DNA of 43,444 bases from Chloroflexota bacterium (GTDB taxonomy: Bacteria; Chloroflexota; Anaerolineae; Anaerolineales; Anaerolineaceae). Each line of letters starts with the position of its first letter. The first letter of the stretch is position 1. Below the pieces are notes generated by a model, which saw nothing but the letters and a program-made list of their open reading frames with translations, was not told where the DNA came from and searched no databases. This document shows, piece by piece, positions 1 to 8,206 of this stretch. The stretch spans positions 1-43,444 of the forward strand of contig JAEYTI010000308.1 in the NCBI GenBank assembly GCA_023434145.1, in the 5' to 3' direction. The translations under genes were made by a program, and so were the position numbers.

Positions 1-29
1 CTCGTGGAGAAACTACGTTTCTCCACGAG
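1..29. repeat. Perfect hairpin at the left window edge
   Basis: Positions 1-13 are the exact reverse complement of 17-29, with a TAC loop. Just after it, 32-44 (CACCCCAACAAAC) matches the right arm of the long hairpin at 5786-5817, so this is probably the centre and right half of a larger element whose left half lies outside the window. Its own gene follows at 98. Seen directly: the 13-bp arms. Inferred: the larger element. Confidence 0.75.
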
Positions 30-97
30 AGCACCCCAACAAACGGAAACACACCCTCAATTGGACGCCTGACTGCGTGATTTTATCTGAGCGCACT

Positions 98-1108
98 ATG
101 GAAACAGTCATTGGAATCGATGGCGGCGGGACCAAGACGGCGGCGGTGATCCTCAACCGGCGAGGGCAGGCGCTTGGATTTGGTCTTGGAGGCCCATCCA
201 CATATGGAGTCGTGCCACCAGAGGTAACTCGCGCCAGCATCGCGGAGGCCGCGGAGGCGGCTGCCAGGCAGGCCGGGATCGATTCGCCCCACTTTGACGC
301 GGCTTTTTTAGGGTTGGGTAACGTGGTCAGCGAAACCGACCGCGCTGCCGTGCAGGAAATCGCGCTTTCGCTGGGGCTGGCTGAAGAAGCGCGCATTGGC
401 GTTGACCATGACATCCGCATTGCGCTGGCGGGTGGGCTATCGGGTCGGGCCGGGATTGTGATGATCGCCGGGACGGGCTCGTCCTGCTTTGGCGTAAACG
501 CGGCGGGCGAATCCTGGCGCTCCGGCGGGTGGGGTCCGCTGATCGACGATGAGGGCAGCAGCTACTGGCTGGGCATACAGGCTATGCGCGCCGCGGTTTT
601 CGATTATGACGGACGCGGCCAGCGGACGCTGCTAACGCAGTCTGTCTGTGACCGGTTCTCGATACAGTGCATGGACGATTTAATGAACCGCCTGTATGCA
701 GCCGAGATGCCGCGCACCGAAATCGCCGCGCTGGCCCCGCTGATCTTTGCCGCCGCCGCGAAAGGGGACGTCGTGGCCCAAAGCATCATCCGTTATGGTT
801 GCGAGGCGATGGCCGACTGCGCCCAAGCCGTGGCACGCCGGCTCGACCTTGACACAGGCCCGAGCGAACTGGCAATCACCGGCGGGCTTACCAACGCGGG
901 AGCGCTGCTGCTGCATCCTTTTCAGGATGCGGTGAAGCGGCGCTTGCCCGCCTGCCAGGTGAAAGAAGCAGAGTTGATCCCTGTTATCGGCGCGGCCCTG
1001 CTTGCGTTGGAGATGCTGGGACAGTCCATTGGAGGCGAGGTGATTGCGGAGGTAAAGCAGAGTGGGGGGGCGCTGGGACTAAGCAAAGATTCTTCTAACC
1101 AGGCGTGA
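98..1108 (+). CDS. BadF/BadG-family sugar kinase (N-acetylglucosamine kinase-like)
   Basis: A 336-residue ATPase of the BadF/BadG/BcrA/BcrD fold (ASKHA superfamily). The phosphate-1 loop IDGGGTKT lies at residues 7-14, and the phosphate-2 type motif IAGTGSS is near residue 120. Length and motifs fit bacterial GlcNAc/glucosamine kinases, which phosphorylate a free amino sugar with ATP in the cytoplasm. The ORF is open from a GTG at 77, but ATG at 98 puts the family N-terminus (a beta strand straight into the phosphate loop) at the start, so 98 is preferred; no strong Shine-Dalgarno is visible for either. It is followed after 19 bases by the GH38 gene, so a role in phosphorylating sugars released from glycans is likely. 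The exact substrate cannot be read from sequence. Confidence 0.82.
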   Translation: METVIGIDGGGTKTAAVILNRRGQALGFGLGGPSTYGVVPPEVTRASIAEAAEAAARQAGIDSPHFDAAFLGLGNVVSETDRAAVQEIALSLGLAEEARIGVDHDIRIALAGGLSGRAGIVMIAGTGSSCFGVNAAGESWRSGGWGPLIDDEGSSYWLGIQAMRAAVFDYDGRGQRTLLTQSVCDRFSIQCMDDLMNRLYAAEMPRTEIAALAPLIFAAAAKGDVVAQSIIRYGCEAMADCAQAVARRLDLDTGPSELAITGGLTNAGALLLHPFQDAVKRRLPACQVKEAELIPVIGAALLALEMLGQSIGGEVIAEVKQSGGALGLSKDSSNQA

Positions 1109-1127
1109 GCCAAAAAACGAGGAACCC

Positions 1128-3818
1128 ATGGCAAAGATCGAGACTGTTTACCTGATCCATCACAGCCACACGGATATTGGATACACCCATGACCAGCCGA
1201 TCGTGTGGGACTTGCACGGGCGGTTTATCGAAGAAGGCGTCCGGCTGGCAGATTTATCCGCCGGTTCCAATACCGACGGTGCGTTCCGCTGGACGGTGGA
1301 AAACACCGGCGTGCTGAATGAATGGCTCAAACACGCCGCGCCGGAGACGATTGAGCGCTTTATCCGGTTGGAAAAGGCGGGCCGCATTGAGGTGACGGGC
1401 ATGTTCGCCAATATTACCCCGCTGTTCGACACAGATCAGTTGATCGAATCACTTCAGTTGGTTGGCGAACTGCGAGAGAAATATGGGTTCCGCATTCACC
1501 ATGCGATGAACTGCGACGTGAACGGCGAATCGTGGTCGCTGGTAGATCTGCTGCTGGATGCCGGTATCGAAGGCTTCACGATGGCGATCAACACGCATTT
1601 TGGCGGCGCGCCGCTCAACCGCCCAAACGTGTTCTGGTGGGAAGGCCCTAGCGGGCGCAAGATCCTGACCTACAGCGGGTGGCCGTATGACACTGGCTGG
1701 CGTTTTGGCATCGGAAATGAGCAGGACGATCTGCTGGAAGAATGGTGGCCGCGCATCCAACAGCGAATGGATGAGATTGAATATCCGCTGCCGGTACTGA
1801 TGATGCAGAGTTACCATCCCTTTGGCGATAATGGCTCAGCCTATGAAGGCTTTACCAGCTTCATTGACCGGTGGAACGCGGCGGGCAAGTCGCCGCACAT
1901 TGTGTTTGCCACCCCGCGAATGTGGTGGGATGCAGTGAAGCTGCACGCTGACGGGCTGCCCACCTACCGCGGCGACTGGACGGATTTCTGGAATTTCGGC
2001 GCTATCAGCAGCGCCCGCGAGCAGGCCACCAACCGGAACAGCCGCACGCGCCTGCGCAGCGCCGATGCAGCCGCCGCGGCGACGATTGGGCTGGCGGACC
2101 CGCTGCCAACCAGCCACCTTGCACGGGTGATGGCGCAGTATCGCGAGGATGCCTGGAAGGCGCTGAACCTGTGGGATGAGCATACCTGGGGCGCTGATCT
2201 ATCGCTGCGCGCGCCGGAGAGCGAAGATACCGTGACCCAGTGGTATCACAAGGCAAATTACGCCTACCAGGCGCGCAGTCTCAGCCAGATGCTCCAGCGC
2301 GATGCGGTCGCAGACCTTGCCGCCCACGTACAGCGCGAGAGCGCGGACGAAATACTGGTGTTCAACCCGCTGCCGTGGTCGCGGACCATCATTGGCGAGA
2401 TCCCCCATCACGTAGCCATCCCGCGCGGTTTCCCAGACGACGCTACCGCCGGGCGGCACTCACAGGATAGGGTGTGGTCGACCGATCTGTACGCTGAAGC
2501 GGCGCAAGCGAAGGACGGAACGGTGGAACAGGGGCGGCTTGGCCTTCCGCGGGTGCAGGTTCCAGGCTATGGTTTCACCACCGTGAAGCGCGCGGACCTC
2601 GTTGAGTTGCATCCGCAGGAATTCCGTGAAGATGCCGTGGTCGAGAACGACCGCTTCCGCCTGACCTTCGATAAAGAACGAGGCGGGGTGACCGCTTTTT
2701 ACGACAAATCCCTGAACCGCGAGCTGTACGATCCGCAGGCGGGCTGCCGGATGAACGGTTTCGTCCACGAGGAGGTTGCTGACAAGGAGCATCCCTGGCC
2801 TCGCTGGCTGATGTTCAAAATGGAATGGCATTCTGACCAGGTAGAGCGCGACCGTGGCTGGAAACCGGACTGGCCCGCCAGCCGCAAACAGGCGGAGAAG
2901 GTGCGCATCCACCGCGTGTACGATACGCCATACGGCACGCGTGTCATCCAGGTGCTGGACGCGCCAGGGATCGTCGGCCCGCTGGTGCAGAGTACATTCC
3001 TGCCGCAGGGTGAGGATTATGTGGAGTTCGAGTCGTGGTGGGTGATGGGCCAATCGACCCACCCGGAGGGCACCTACCTGACGTTCCCCTTCGATGTGCC
3101 GGAGGCGATTGCGCGCATTGACCTGGGCGGGCAGCCGATGATCGCCGGAGTTGAGCAGATCCCTGGCGTATGCTACGACTACTATACCGCCCAGCAGTAC
3201 GTAGATTTCTCGAACGATGACTTTGGCATCACGGTGGCACTGCCCGATAACCCGATGGTGCAGTTCGGTGATTTCCACTTTGCCCACAACCAGCAGGAAT
3301 TTAACCTCGGGCGTGCCATGCTGCTGGGCTGGGTGACCAACACCTACTGGGAAACCAATTTCCGTACCCACCAGCCGGGGGGAGTCCACGCACGCTACCG
3401 GATTATCCCGCACGCGGGCGGTTTTGACGCGCCCGCTGCATACCGGTTGGGACATGAAGCCGCCGCGGCGCTCCCGCTGGTGCAGCATATGGGTGAGCCG
3501 GCGGCGAGCACAGCGTATCCAGCTTCAGGTTCGCTGCTGTGCTTGCCAGAGCAATCTGACCCAGGCAGCCCGGTCGTGACGCTGCACGTTAAGCCCGCCC
3601 GGAAGGGAGAGGGCGTGGTGGTTCGCATGTACAACACCTCCGAGGCCGAACAACCGGTGCGAATTGGCTCCGGGCTGCTGAAGATCACAGCAGCAGAGCT
3701 GTGCGACCTGTTCGATAACCCGCTGGATGGAAAATTGGAAGTACACGATGGGGAAGTAACCGTCACCGCGCCAGGCAGGCGAGTCACCTGCTTGCGCCTT
3801 TCCGTTCGGAATCCATAA
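1128..3818 (+). CDS. GH38 alpha-mannosidase
   Basis: An 896-residue glycoside hydrolase family 38 protein. The N-terminal catalytic domain opens with HSHTDIGY; His14 and Asp16 correspond to the H-x-D zinc ligands of the family. Asp130, in NCDVNGE, sits about 115 residues later, the spacing expected for the retaining nucleophile. The C-terminal half has the long beta-rich region typical of GH38. No signal peptide is present, so it should act in the cytoplasm on imported manno-oligosaccharides or small mannosides. Start ATG 1128 has GAGGA a few bases upstream. It lies between the sugar kinase and the mannose-6-phosphate isomerase-like gene (12-base gap to the latter start), giving a release-phosphorylate-isomerise series. 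Linkage specificity is unknown. Confidence 0.85.
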   Translation: MAKIETVYLIHHSHTDIGYTHDQPIVWDLHGRFIEEGVRLADLSAGSNTDGAFRWTVENTGVLNEWLKHAAPETIERFIRLEKAGRIEVTGMFANITPLFDTDQLIESLQLVGELREKYGFRIHHAMNCDVNGESWSLVDLLLDAGIEGFTMAINTHFGGAPLNRPNVFWWEGPSGRKILTYSGWPYDTGWRFGIGNEQDDLLEEWWPRIQQRMDEIEYPLPVLMMQSYHPFGDNGSAYEGFTSFIDRWNAAGKSPHIVFATPRMWWDAVKLHADGLPTYRGDWTDFWNFGAISSAREQATNRNSRTRLRSADAAAAATIGLADPLPTSHLARVMAQYREDAWKALNLWDEHTWGADLSLRAPESEDTVTQWYHKANYAYQARSLSQMLQRDAVADLAAHVQRESADEILVFNPLPWSRTIIGEIPHHVAIPRGFPDDATAGRHSQDRVWSTDLYAEAAQAKDGTVEQGRLGLPRVQVPGYGFTTVKRADLVELHPQEFREDAVVENDRFRLTFDKERGGVTAFYDKSLNRELYDPQAGCRMNGFVHEEVADKEHPWPRWLMFKMEWHSDQVERDRGWKPDWPASRKQAEKVRIHRVYDTPYGTRVIQVLDAPGIVGPLVQSTFLPQGEDYVEFESWWVMGQSTHPEGTYLTFPFDVPEAIARIDLGGQPMIAGVEQIPGVCYDYYTAQQYVDFSNDDFGITVALPDNPMVQFGDFHFAHNQQEFNLGRAMLLGWVTNTYWETNFRTHQPGGVHARYRIIPHAGGFDAPAAYRLGHEAAAALPLVQHMGEPAASTAYPASGSLLCLPEQSDPGSPVVTLHVKPARKGEGVVVRMYNTSEAEQPVRIGSGLLKITAAELCDLFDNPLDGKLEVHDGEVTVTAPGRRVTCLRLSVRNP

Positions 3819-3830
3819 ACTTTGCAGCCC

Positions 3831-5639
3831 ATGACGAAGCACGCTTACCGCAGGACCACCCAAAATTTGATGCCCTCCGCCCAACCGCAGACACCGGTTG
3901 GGCAGTACAATCCGTATCCGGCTTACCCGCTGGAGCCGGGGATGATCGCCGTTGGCTATGACACGCTGGCAGCAGAAATGGCCCGGAACGCCCTGGTGAC
4001 CATCGACGGTTACCCGGGTGTGCTGTGGGAAAACCTCCGGGCGCAGATCGATGCGGCGGTAAAGAATTTGGGCAGGCAGGTCCACTGGGTCAACGTGGAA
4101 TCGGCGCTGCTGCCACCAGAGGAGATCGACAGGCGCATCGCGCCATACCTGGGGGGAAGTGATCCGCTGTTTGGCTTCCGCTGTCCGTGCAGCTTGATCG
4201 ACTTCTTCGACCCGACAAAGCTCGCCGCACTTCGCCCTGACCCGGACGTGGAGATCAACATCCTCTACGGAACCGGCGCGACGCTAGCGGGATGGAATGG
4301 TCCAATCTTCTACGCGGACGTACCCAAGAATGAAATTCAGTTCCGAGCGCGGGCGGGTTCGGTGAAGAACATCGGCGCAGAGCACGCGCTGGAGCCCAAA
4401 CCGGCCTACAAACGCAGCTACTTTGTGGATTGGCCCGCGGCGAACCAGCACAAGGCGGAATTACTACCGCGCATTTACGCAGTCATCGATGCGCAGCGGG
4501 CAGAGGAACCCACCTGGATGCACGGCGCTGCGCTGCGTGCCACACTGCGGAAGATGGCCCACACCTGGTTCCGACCCAGGCCCTGGTTCGAGCCCGGCCC
4601 GTGGGGCGGGCAGTGGATCAAAAAACAGGTGCCGCAGCTCCCGCAGGATGCGCCAAACTATGCCTGGTCGTTTGAGTTGATTGCACCGGAGAACGGGGTG
4701 GTGTTCGAGTCGGACGGGAAGCTGATGGAAATCACGCTGGACACGCTGATGTTCCAGGAGTATGAGGCCGTGCTGGGCGAGTGCGCGCCGAACTTCCGCT
4801 ATGAATTCCCTATCCGCTACGATTTTCTAGACACCATCGACGGCGGAAATCTCTCTGTGCAGGTCCACCCCAGGCCGGAATACATCTGCAAGCAATTTGG
4901 CGAAACCTTCACCCAGGACGAATGCTACTACATTCTGGATTGCGCTCCCGGCGCGCGGGTATACCTGGGCTTTCAGGTGGGAATTGATCCGCAGGAGTTC
5001 GAGGAAGCGCTGACACACTCTGCGGAGACCGGGCAGGCAGTGGATATCGACCGCTACGTGTACTCAGTGCCGGTGGAGAAACATGACCTTCTGCTGATCC
5101 CCAACGGCACCATCCACGGCGCGGGGATCGGAAACCTGGTGCTAGAGATCTCCGCAACGCCTTACATCTTCACCTTCAAAATGTATGATTGGCTGCGCCT
5201 GGACCTGGACGGCAAGCCGCGCAGTTTGAACATCGCGCGGGCGTTCGAGAACCTGTACATCGACCGCCAGGGTCAACGGATTGAGCAGGAGTTCGTATCG
5301 CATCCAATCGAGATTTCGGCGGGGGAGGGTTGGCGTATTGTTCATTTGCCAACGCACCCGAACCACTTCTACGACGTGCACCGCTTCGAATTCCGCGGCG
5401 AAATCGAAGTGGAAACCGGCGGATCCTGTCACGTGCTCAGCCTGGTCGAGGGGCAGACGGTCTGGCTGGATGTAAATGAGGCAGCTCCGGCGCGCTTCAA
5501 CTACGCCGAAACCTTTGTGGTGCCGAGCGCCGCGGGCAGATACCGCCTGCGCAGCGAAGGTGGGGATGCGGTAAAGGTGGTAACCACCTTTATAAAACCG
5601 GCAGACCAGTGGGCTCCTGGTGTGGTGCCGGGCACTTAG
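3831..5639 (+). CDS. Class I mannose-6-phosphate isomerase-like protein with an extra N-terminal domain
   Basis: A 602-residue protein. The C-terminal half (about 270-590) carries class I phosphomannose isomerase cupin features: Gln344 and His346 in QVHPRPEY, Glu364 in DECYY and His429 in NGTIHGAG match the four zinc ligands. It likely interconverts mannose-6-phosphate and fructose-6-phosphate or a related aldose/ketose. The first 260 residues are not part of ordinary PMI (usually 300-400 aa). They contain an IDGYPGVLWE segment in the place where a uridine-kinase-like P-loop would sit, but without a GxxxxGK[ST] Walker A; this resemblance is tentative. An in-frame TTG at 3822 and a later ATG at 3870 are alternative starts, and no convincing ribosome site decides. 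The stop codon lies in an 18-bp tandem repeat. Confidence 0.72.
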   Translation: MTKHAYRRTTQNLMPSAQPQTPVGQYNPYPAYPLEPGMIAVGYDTLAAEMARNALVTIDGYPGVLWENLRAQIDAAVKNLGRQVHWVNVESALLPPEEIDRRIAPYLGGSDPLFGFRCPCSLIDFFDPTKLAALRPDPDVEINILYGTGATLAGWNGPIFYADVPKNEIQFRARAGSVKNIGAEHALEPKPAYKRSYFVDWPAANQHKAELLPRIYAVIDAQRAEEPTWMHGAALRATLRKMAHTWFRPRPWFEPGPWGGQWIKKQVPQLPQDAPNYAWSFELIAPENGVVFESDGKLMEITLDTLMFQEYEAVLGECAPNFRYEFPIRYDFLDTIDGGNLSVQVHPRPEYICKQFGETFTQDECYYILDCAPGARVYLGFQVGIDPQEFEEALTHSAETGQAVDIDRYVYSVPVEKHDLLLIPNGTIHGAGIGNLVLEISATPYIFTFKMYDWLRLDLDGKPRSLNIARAFENLYIDRQGQRIEQEFVSHPIEISAGEGWRIVHLPTHPNHFYDVHRFEFRGEIEVETGGSCHVLSLVEGQTVWLDVNEAAPARFNYAETFVVPSAAGRYRLRSEGGDAVKVVTTFIKPADQWAPGVVPGT

Positions 5640-5677
5640 GATGTGCCGGGCACATAGGATGTGCGGGCACATAGATT
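5625..5677 (+). repeat. 18-bp tandem repeat, three copies, across a stop codon
   Basis: Copies at 5625-5642, 5643-5660 and 5661-5677. The first two differ by one base; the third has lost one C and diverges at its end. Each copy contains the small palindrome GTGCCGGGCAC. Copy 1 encodes the last residues and the TAG stop of the upstream isomerase-like gene. Confidence 0.85.
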
Positions 5678-5732
5678 TTCTTTCCAGGCTGTGATATCCT
5701 CATACGGATCATTCCACAATCGGAACCTATAT

Positions 5733-5834
5733 TGATCTTCGCTCTCTATCGGTTTCAAGAGATTTTGGTTTGTTGGGGTGGTGTAACCACCCCAACAAAC
5801 CAAAATCTCTTGAAACCCATAAAGAGCCTTGATC
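5733..5834. repeat. Long hairpin element, copy A
   Basis: Arms 5751-5782 and 5786-5817 are perfect 32-bp reverse complements around a 3-base GTA loop. Outside this core, 5734-5749 and 5819-5834 pair imperfectly (GATC, GCTCT and TAT blocks), extending the stem. The same core and the same outer blocks recur at 8081-8182. It starts about 90 bases after the preceding stop and ends 41 bases before the next start codon, so it would sit in the 5' region of the downstream transcript. No T-tract follows, so it is not a canonical terminator. No coding capacity. Confidence 0.88.
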
Positions 5835-5875
5835 TTTTGTTGGAACAGTTTTAAGAACGAGTAGAAGGGGCTGCC

Positions 5876-6886
5876 ATGCCGTATGTTTCGGTTGATTTAT
5901 CGCGCATCAAAACCTATCCTCTGGTCCGCCGTGAGAACCGCGTGGCGCTGGAGGATTTGATCACGCCGGATAGGCCCTGCCCGCCCTTTGCGAACCCAGA
6001 GCTGGCGGAGGTGGTTGACCGAGTCGCCGCGGCTCGCGCGGGCGGGCATCCGGTGATCATGATGTTTGGCGGGCATATCATCAAGCGCGGGCTCGCCCCG
6101 CTGGTGATCAATCTGCTGAACAGAGGGGTTATCACGCATCTTGCGTCAAACGGCGCTGCCACCATCCACGACTTCGAGATCGCTCTGCTGGGGCACACCA
6201 GTGAAGATGTAGGAAAGAGTTTGGCGGACGGCAGTTTTGGCATGGCCGAGGAGACCGGCTCGCTGATGAATGCTGCCATCCAGGCAGGAGCATCGGATGG
6301 GCTGGGGATGGGCGAAGCGCTGGGGCGTTTCATTGCAAACGATCCGCGGTTTGAATTCCGTGAAAATTCGGTCCTGTATGCCGCTTACCGGTTGGGTATC
6401 CCGTATACGGTTCATGTAGCCATCGGCACCGATATCATCCACCAGCATCCGACTGTCGATTTCGCCGCGACCGGCTGGGCGACCGGGCAAGATTTCAAGA
6501 TCTTTGCCCATGCTGTCTGTGGATTGGAGGGTGGTGTTTTTCTGAATTTTGGCTCGGCGGTGATTGGCCCGGAGGTGTTTCTCAAAGCGATTTCCATCGC
6601 GCGCAACCTGGGCAACCGGGTGCGAGTATTCACCACCGCGAACTTTGACATCATCCCCATGAGCGATTATCGCCAGCCGGTGGACGAGCACAACCCGGAT
6701 TATTATTACCGCCCGCGAAAAAACATCGTCAACCGGCCTGTCATGCTGGGCGGGCGCGGGTATCACATCACCGGCGACCACGTTGAGACCCTGCCGAACC
6801 TCTACCGCATGATCACCGCGCAGCTTGCGCCCATTGCCCCGGTGAACCAGAACATCACGGACTTGCCAGGCGAGGGGTTGCGATGA
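5876..6886 (+). CDS. Conserved protein of unknown function, deoxyhypusine-synthase-like in places
   Basis: A 336-residue cytoplasmic protein that I cannot assign with confidence. The central stretch has a Rossmann-like pattern: MMFGGHIIKRG (about 61-71), then ASNGAATIHDFEIALLG (about 86-102), then GTDIIHQHP. The order resembles the NAD-binding fold of deoxyhypusine-synthase-like proteins, but the bacterium has no evident need for eIF5A modification. No signal peptide or membrane segment. Start ATG 5876 has AAGGGG about six bases upstream. The stop overlaps the start of the PfkB-type kinase by ATGA, so the two are translationally coupled and probably share a substrate pathway. A sugar-linked or nucleotide-linked NAD-dependent role is conceivable but unproven. 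Confidence 0.6.
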   Translation: MPYVSVDLSRIKTYPLVRRENRVALEDLITPDRPCPPFANPELAEVVDRVAAARAGGHPVIMMFGGHIIKRGLAPLVINLLNRGVITHLASNGAATIHDFEIALLGHTSEDVGKSLADGSFGMAEETGSLMNAAIQAGASDGLGMGEALGRFIANDPRFEFRENSVLYAAYRLGIPYTVHVAIGTDIIHQHPTVDFAATGWATGQDFKIFAHAVCGLEGGVFLNFGSAVIGPEVFLKAISIARNLGNRVRVFTTANFDIIPMSDYRQPVDEHNPDYYYRPRKNIVNRPVMLGGRGYHITGDHVETLPNLYRMITAQLAPIAPVNQNITDLPGEGLR

Positions 6887-7905
6887 CCGCCCGCCTGACA
6901 CGTCCCCGTTTGATGGAGTTAATCGAACGCATTCAATCCGCGCGCATCGGCGTGATCGGTGACTTTACGCTGGACGGATACTGGCACGCGGATATGGAGC
7001 GCGCGGAGCTTTCTCGGGAGACCCCGCTGTTCCCCCGGCCCATCGTGCAGGAGGCATATTCGCTGGGCGGGGCGGCGAACGTCGCCTGGAATCTGGCAGA
7101 CCTGAGGGTTCGTGAAGTTCAGGCCTTCAGCGTGCTGGGCGAAGACTGGCGAGGCGCCCTGCTGCGCGGGCTGCTTGCCAAGGAAGGCATACGGGCGGAT
7201 GGATTATTCACCCAGGCAGACCGTGTTTCACCATTCTACGGGAAAATCATGCTGCGTGCGGTGGGCCGCGCAGCGCAAGAAGACGCGCGGGTAGACTTCA
7301 TCAATACCCATCCGGTCGCGCCGGAGATGGAAGATGCTCTTCTGAACCATTTATCCGAAGCGATGCTGAATCTGGACGCGCTCATTGTGGCGGATTACCA
7401 GGAACAGGGTGTGATGACGACTCGCGTGATCGAAGGGCTGCTGGCGCTGGCTAAAGCGACTCCGCAAATGCCCGTCGTAGTTGATTCGCGCAGCCGGGCC
7501 GCCGCTTACCGGTCGTTCATCTTGAAACCGAATGAAATGGAGGCGGCGCGTTTGTTCTTCCCAGAGCAAGATCCGGGAGCAGTTCGCTTTGAGGCGCTGG
7601 TTGAAGCCGCGATCGCGTACCAGGCCGGCAGCGGCAAGCCCATCTTTATCACCCGGGGAGCAGAAGGCTGCCTGGTATGTTATGAAGGCCGCTGTGAAGC
7701 GGTAGCCGGCGTTCCGGTCACGGGTCCGGTCGATACGGTTGGCGCTGGCGACGCATTTATCGCCGCGCTGGCGGCGTCGCTTTCCGCGAATGCCGGTCCT
7801 ATTGAGGCGGCTTGTTTTGCCAACCTGGCCGCCTCGATAACCGTCAAAAAGATTGGCATGACCGGCACGGTTTCGCCAGAAGAGCTTTTGCATCAATTTG
7901 AATGA
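6883..7905 (+). CDS. PfkB-family carbohydrate kinase, RfaE/HldE-kinase-like
   Basis: A 340-residue ribokinase/PfkB-superfamily kinase. The N-terminal sugar-binding segment reads IGVIGDFTLDGYW, then SLGGAANVAWNLA, the arrangement seen in the D-glycero-D-manno-heptose-7-phosphate kinase (RfaE/HldE N-domain) branch. The second PfkB signature DTVGAGDAF is at about 284-292, with Asp290 as the catalytic base. A LKPNEMEA segment matches the conserved PNxxE magnesium/ATP motif. There is no C-terminal nucleotidyltransferase domain, so any activation step would need another enzyme. It overlaps the previous gene by ATGA and precedes a HAD phosphatase, a kinase-plus-phosphatase pairing seen in heptose pathways. 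No other heptose gene is present, so the true sugar is open. Confidence 0.78.
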   Translation: MTARLTRPRLMELIERIQSARIGVIGDFTLDGYWHADMERAELSRETPLFPRPIVQEAYSLGGAANVAWNLADLRVREVQAFSVLGEDWRGALLRGLLAKEGIRADGLFTQADRVSPFYGKIMLRAVGRAAQEDARVDFINTHPVAPEMEDALLNHLSEAMLNLDALIVADYQEQGVMTTRVIEGLLALAKATPQMPVVVDSRSRAAAYRSFILKPNEMEAARLFFPEQDPGAVRFEALVEAAIAYQAGSGKPIFITRGAEGCLVCYEGRCEAVAGVPVTGPVDTVGAGDAFIAALAASLSANAGPIEAACFANLAASITVKKIGMTGTVSPEELLHQFE

Positions 7906-8080
7906 CGACGCATCCCTATCGGGCGGCTATGGTTGAAACGATCCCTGCGGGAGCGAAAAGTAAGATAATGGTTGGTTTTGAAAAGAGAAGCGTTTTTAAA
8001 ACCAACACTTCTCCTTTGGTTAGGCGGGCGAAGCCCGCGATTCCAAGCAAAAGCCGCTGCGGCTGAGCAGTTACCAATTT
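7906..8080. other. Intergenic region rich in small hairpins
   Basis: No gene is seen between the kinase stop and hairpin element B. The stretch contains a 9-bp stem at 7971-7979/7998-8006, a GCGGGC-GAA-GCCCGC hairpin at 8024-8038 and an AGCCG-CTG-CGGCT hairpin just after. None is followed by a clear T-tract, so a terminator is possible but not demonstrated. Confidence 0.6.
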
Positions 8081-8182
8081 GATTTTCGCTCAATATGGGT
8101 TTCAAGGAGTTTTTGGTTTGCTGGGGCAGTGAAACCACCCCAGCAAACCAAAAACTCCTTGAAACCCGACAAGAGCCTTAAT
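8081..8182. repeat. Long hairpin element, copy B
   Basis: Arms 8097-8126 and 8138-8167 are perfect 30-bp reverse complements around an 11-base loop. Arms and outer blocks (TTCGCTC on the left, AAGAGCCTT on the right) are near-identical to element A at 5733-5834; substitutions such as T to C in one arm are matched by A to G in the other, so pairing is preserved. It ends about 25 bases upstream of the HAD phosphatase start. Open frames running through it start inside the palindrome and are not credible genes. Confidence 0.88.
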
Positions 8183-8206
8183 TTATGGGTAAAGACGGAG
8201 AAATCA

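Noticed and set aside
2460..3488. 342-codon minus-strand open frame
   Set aside because: Lies wholly inside the GH38 gene on the opposite strand, has no recognisable motif and arises from the GC-rich codon pattern.
5733..8182. CRISPR-like repetition of the long palindromes
   Set aside because: Only two near-identical copies more than 2 kb apart with genes between them; no spacers and no cas genes.
8129..8206. N-terminal extension of the HAD phosphatase
   Set aside because: The extra codons run through the right arm of a palindromic element, and ATG 8207 has a good ribosome site.
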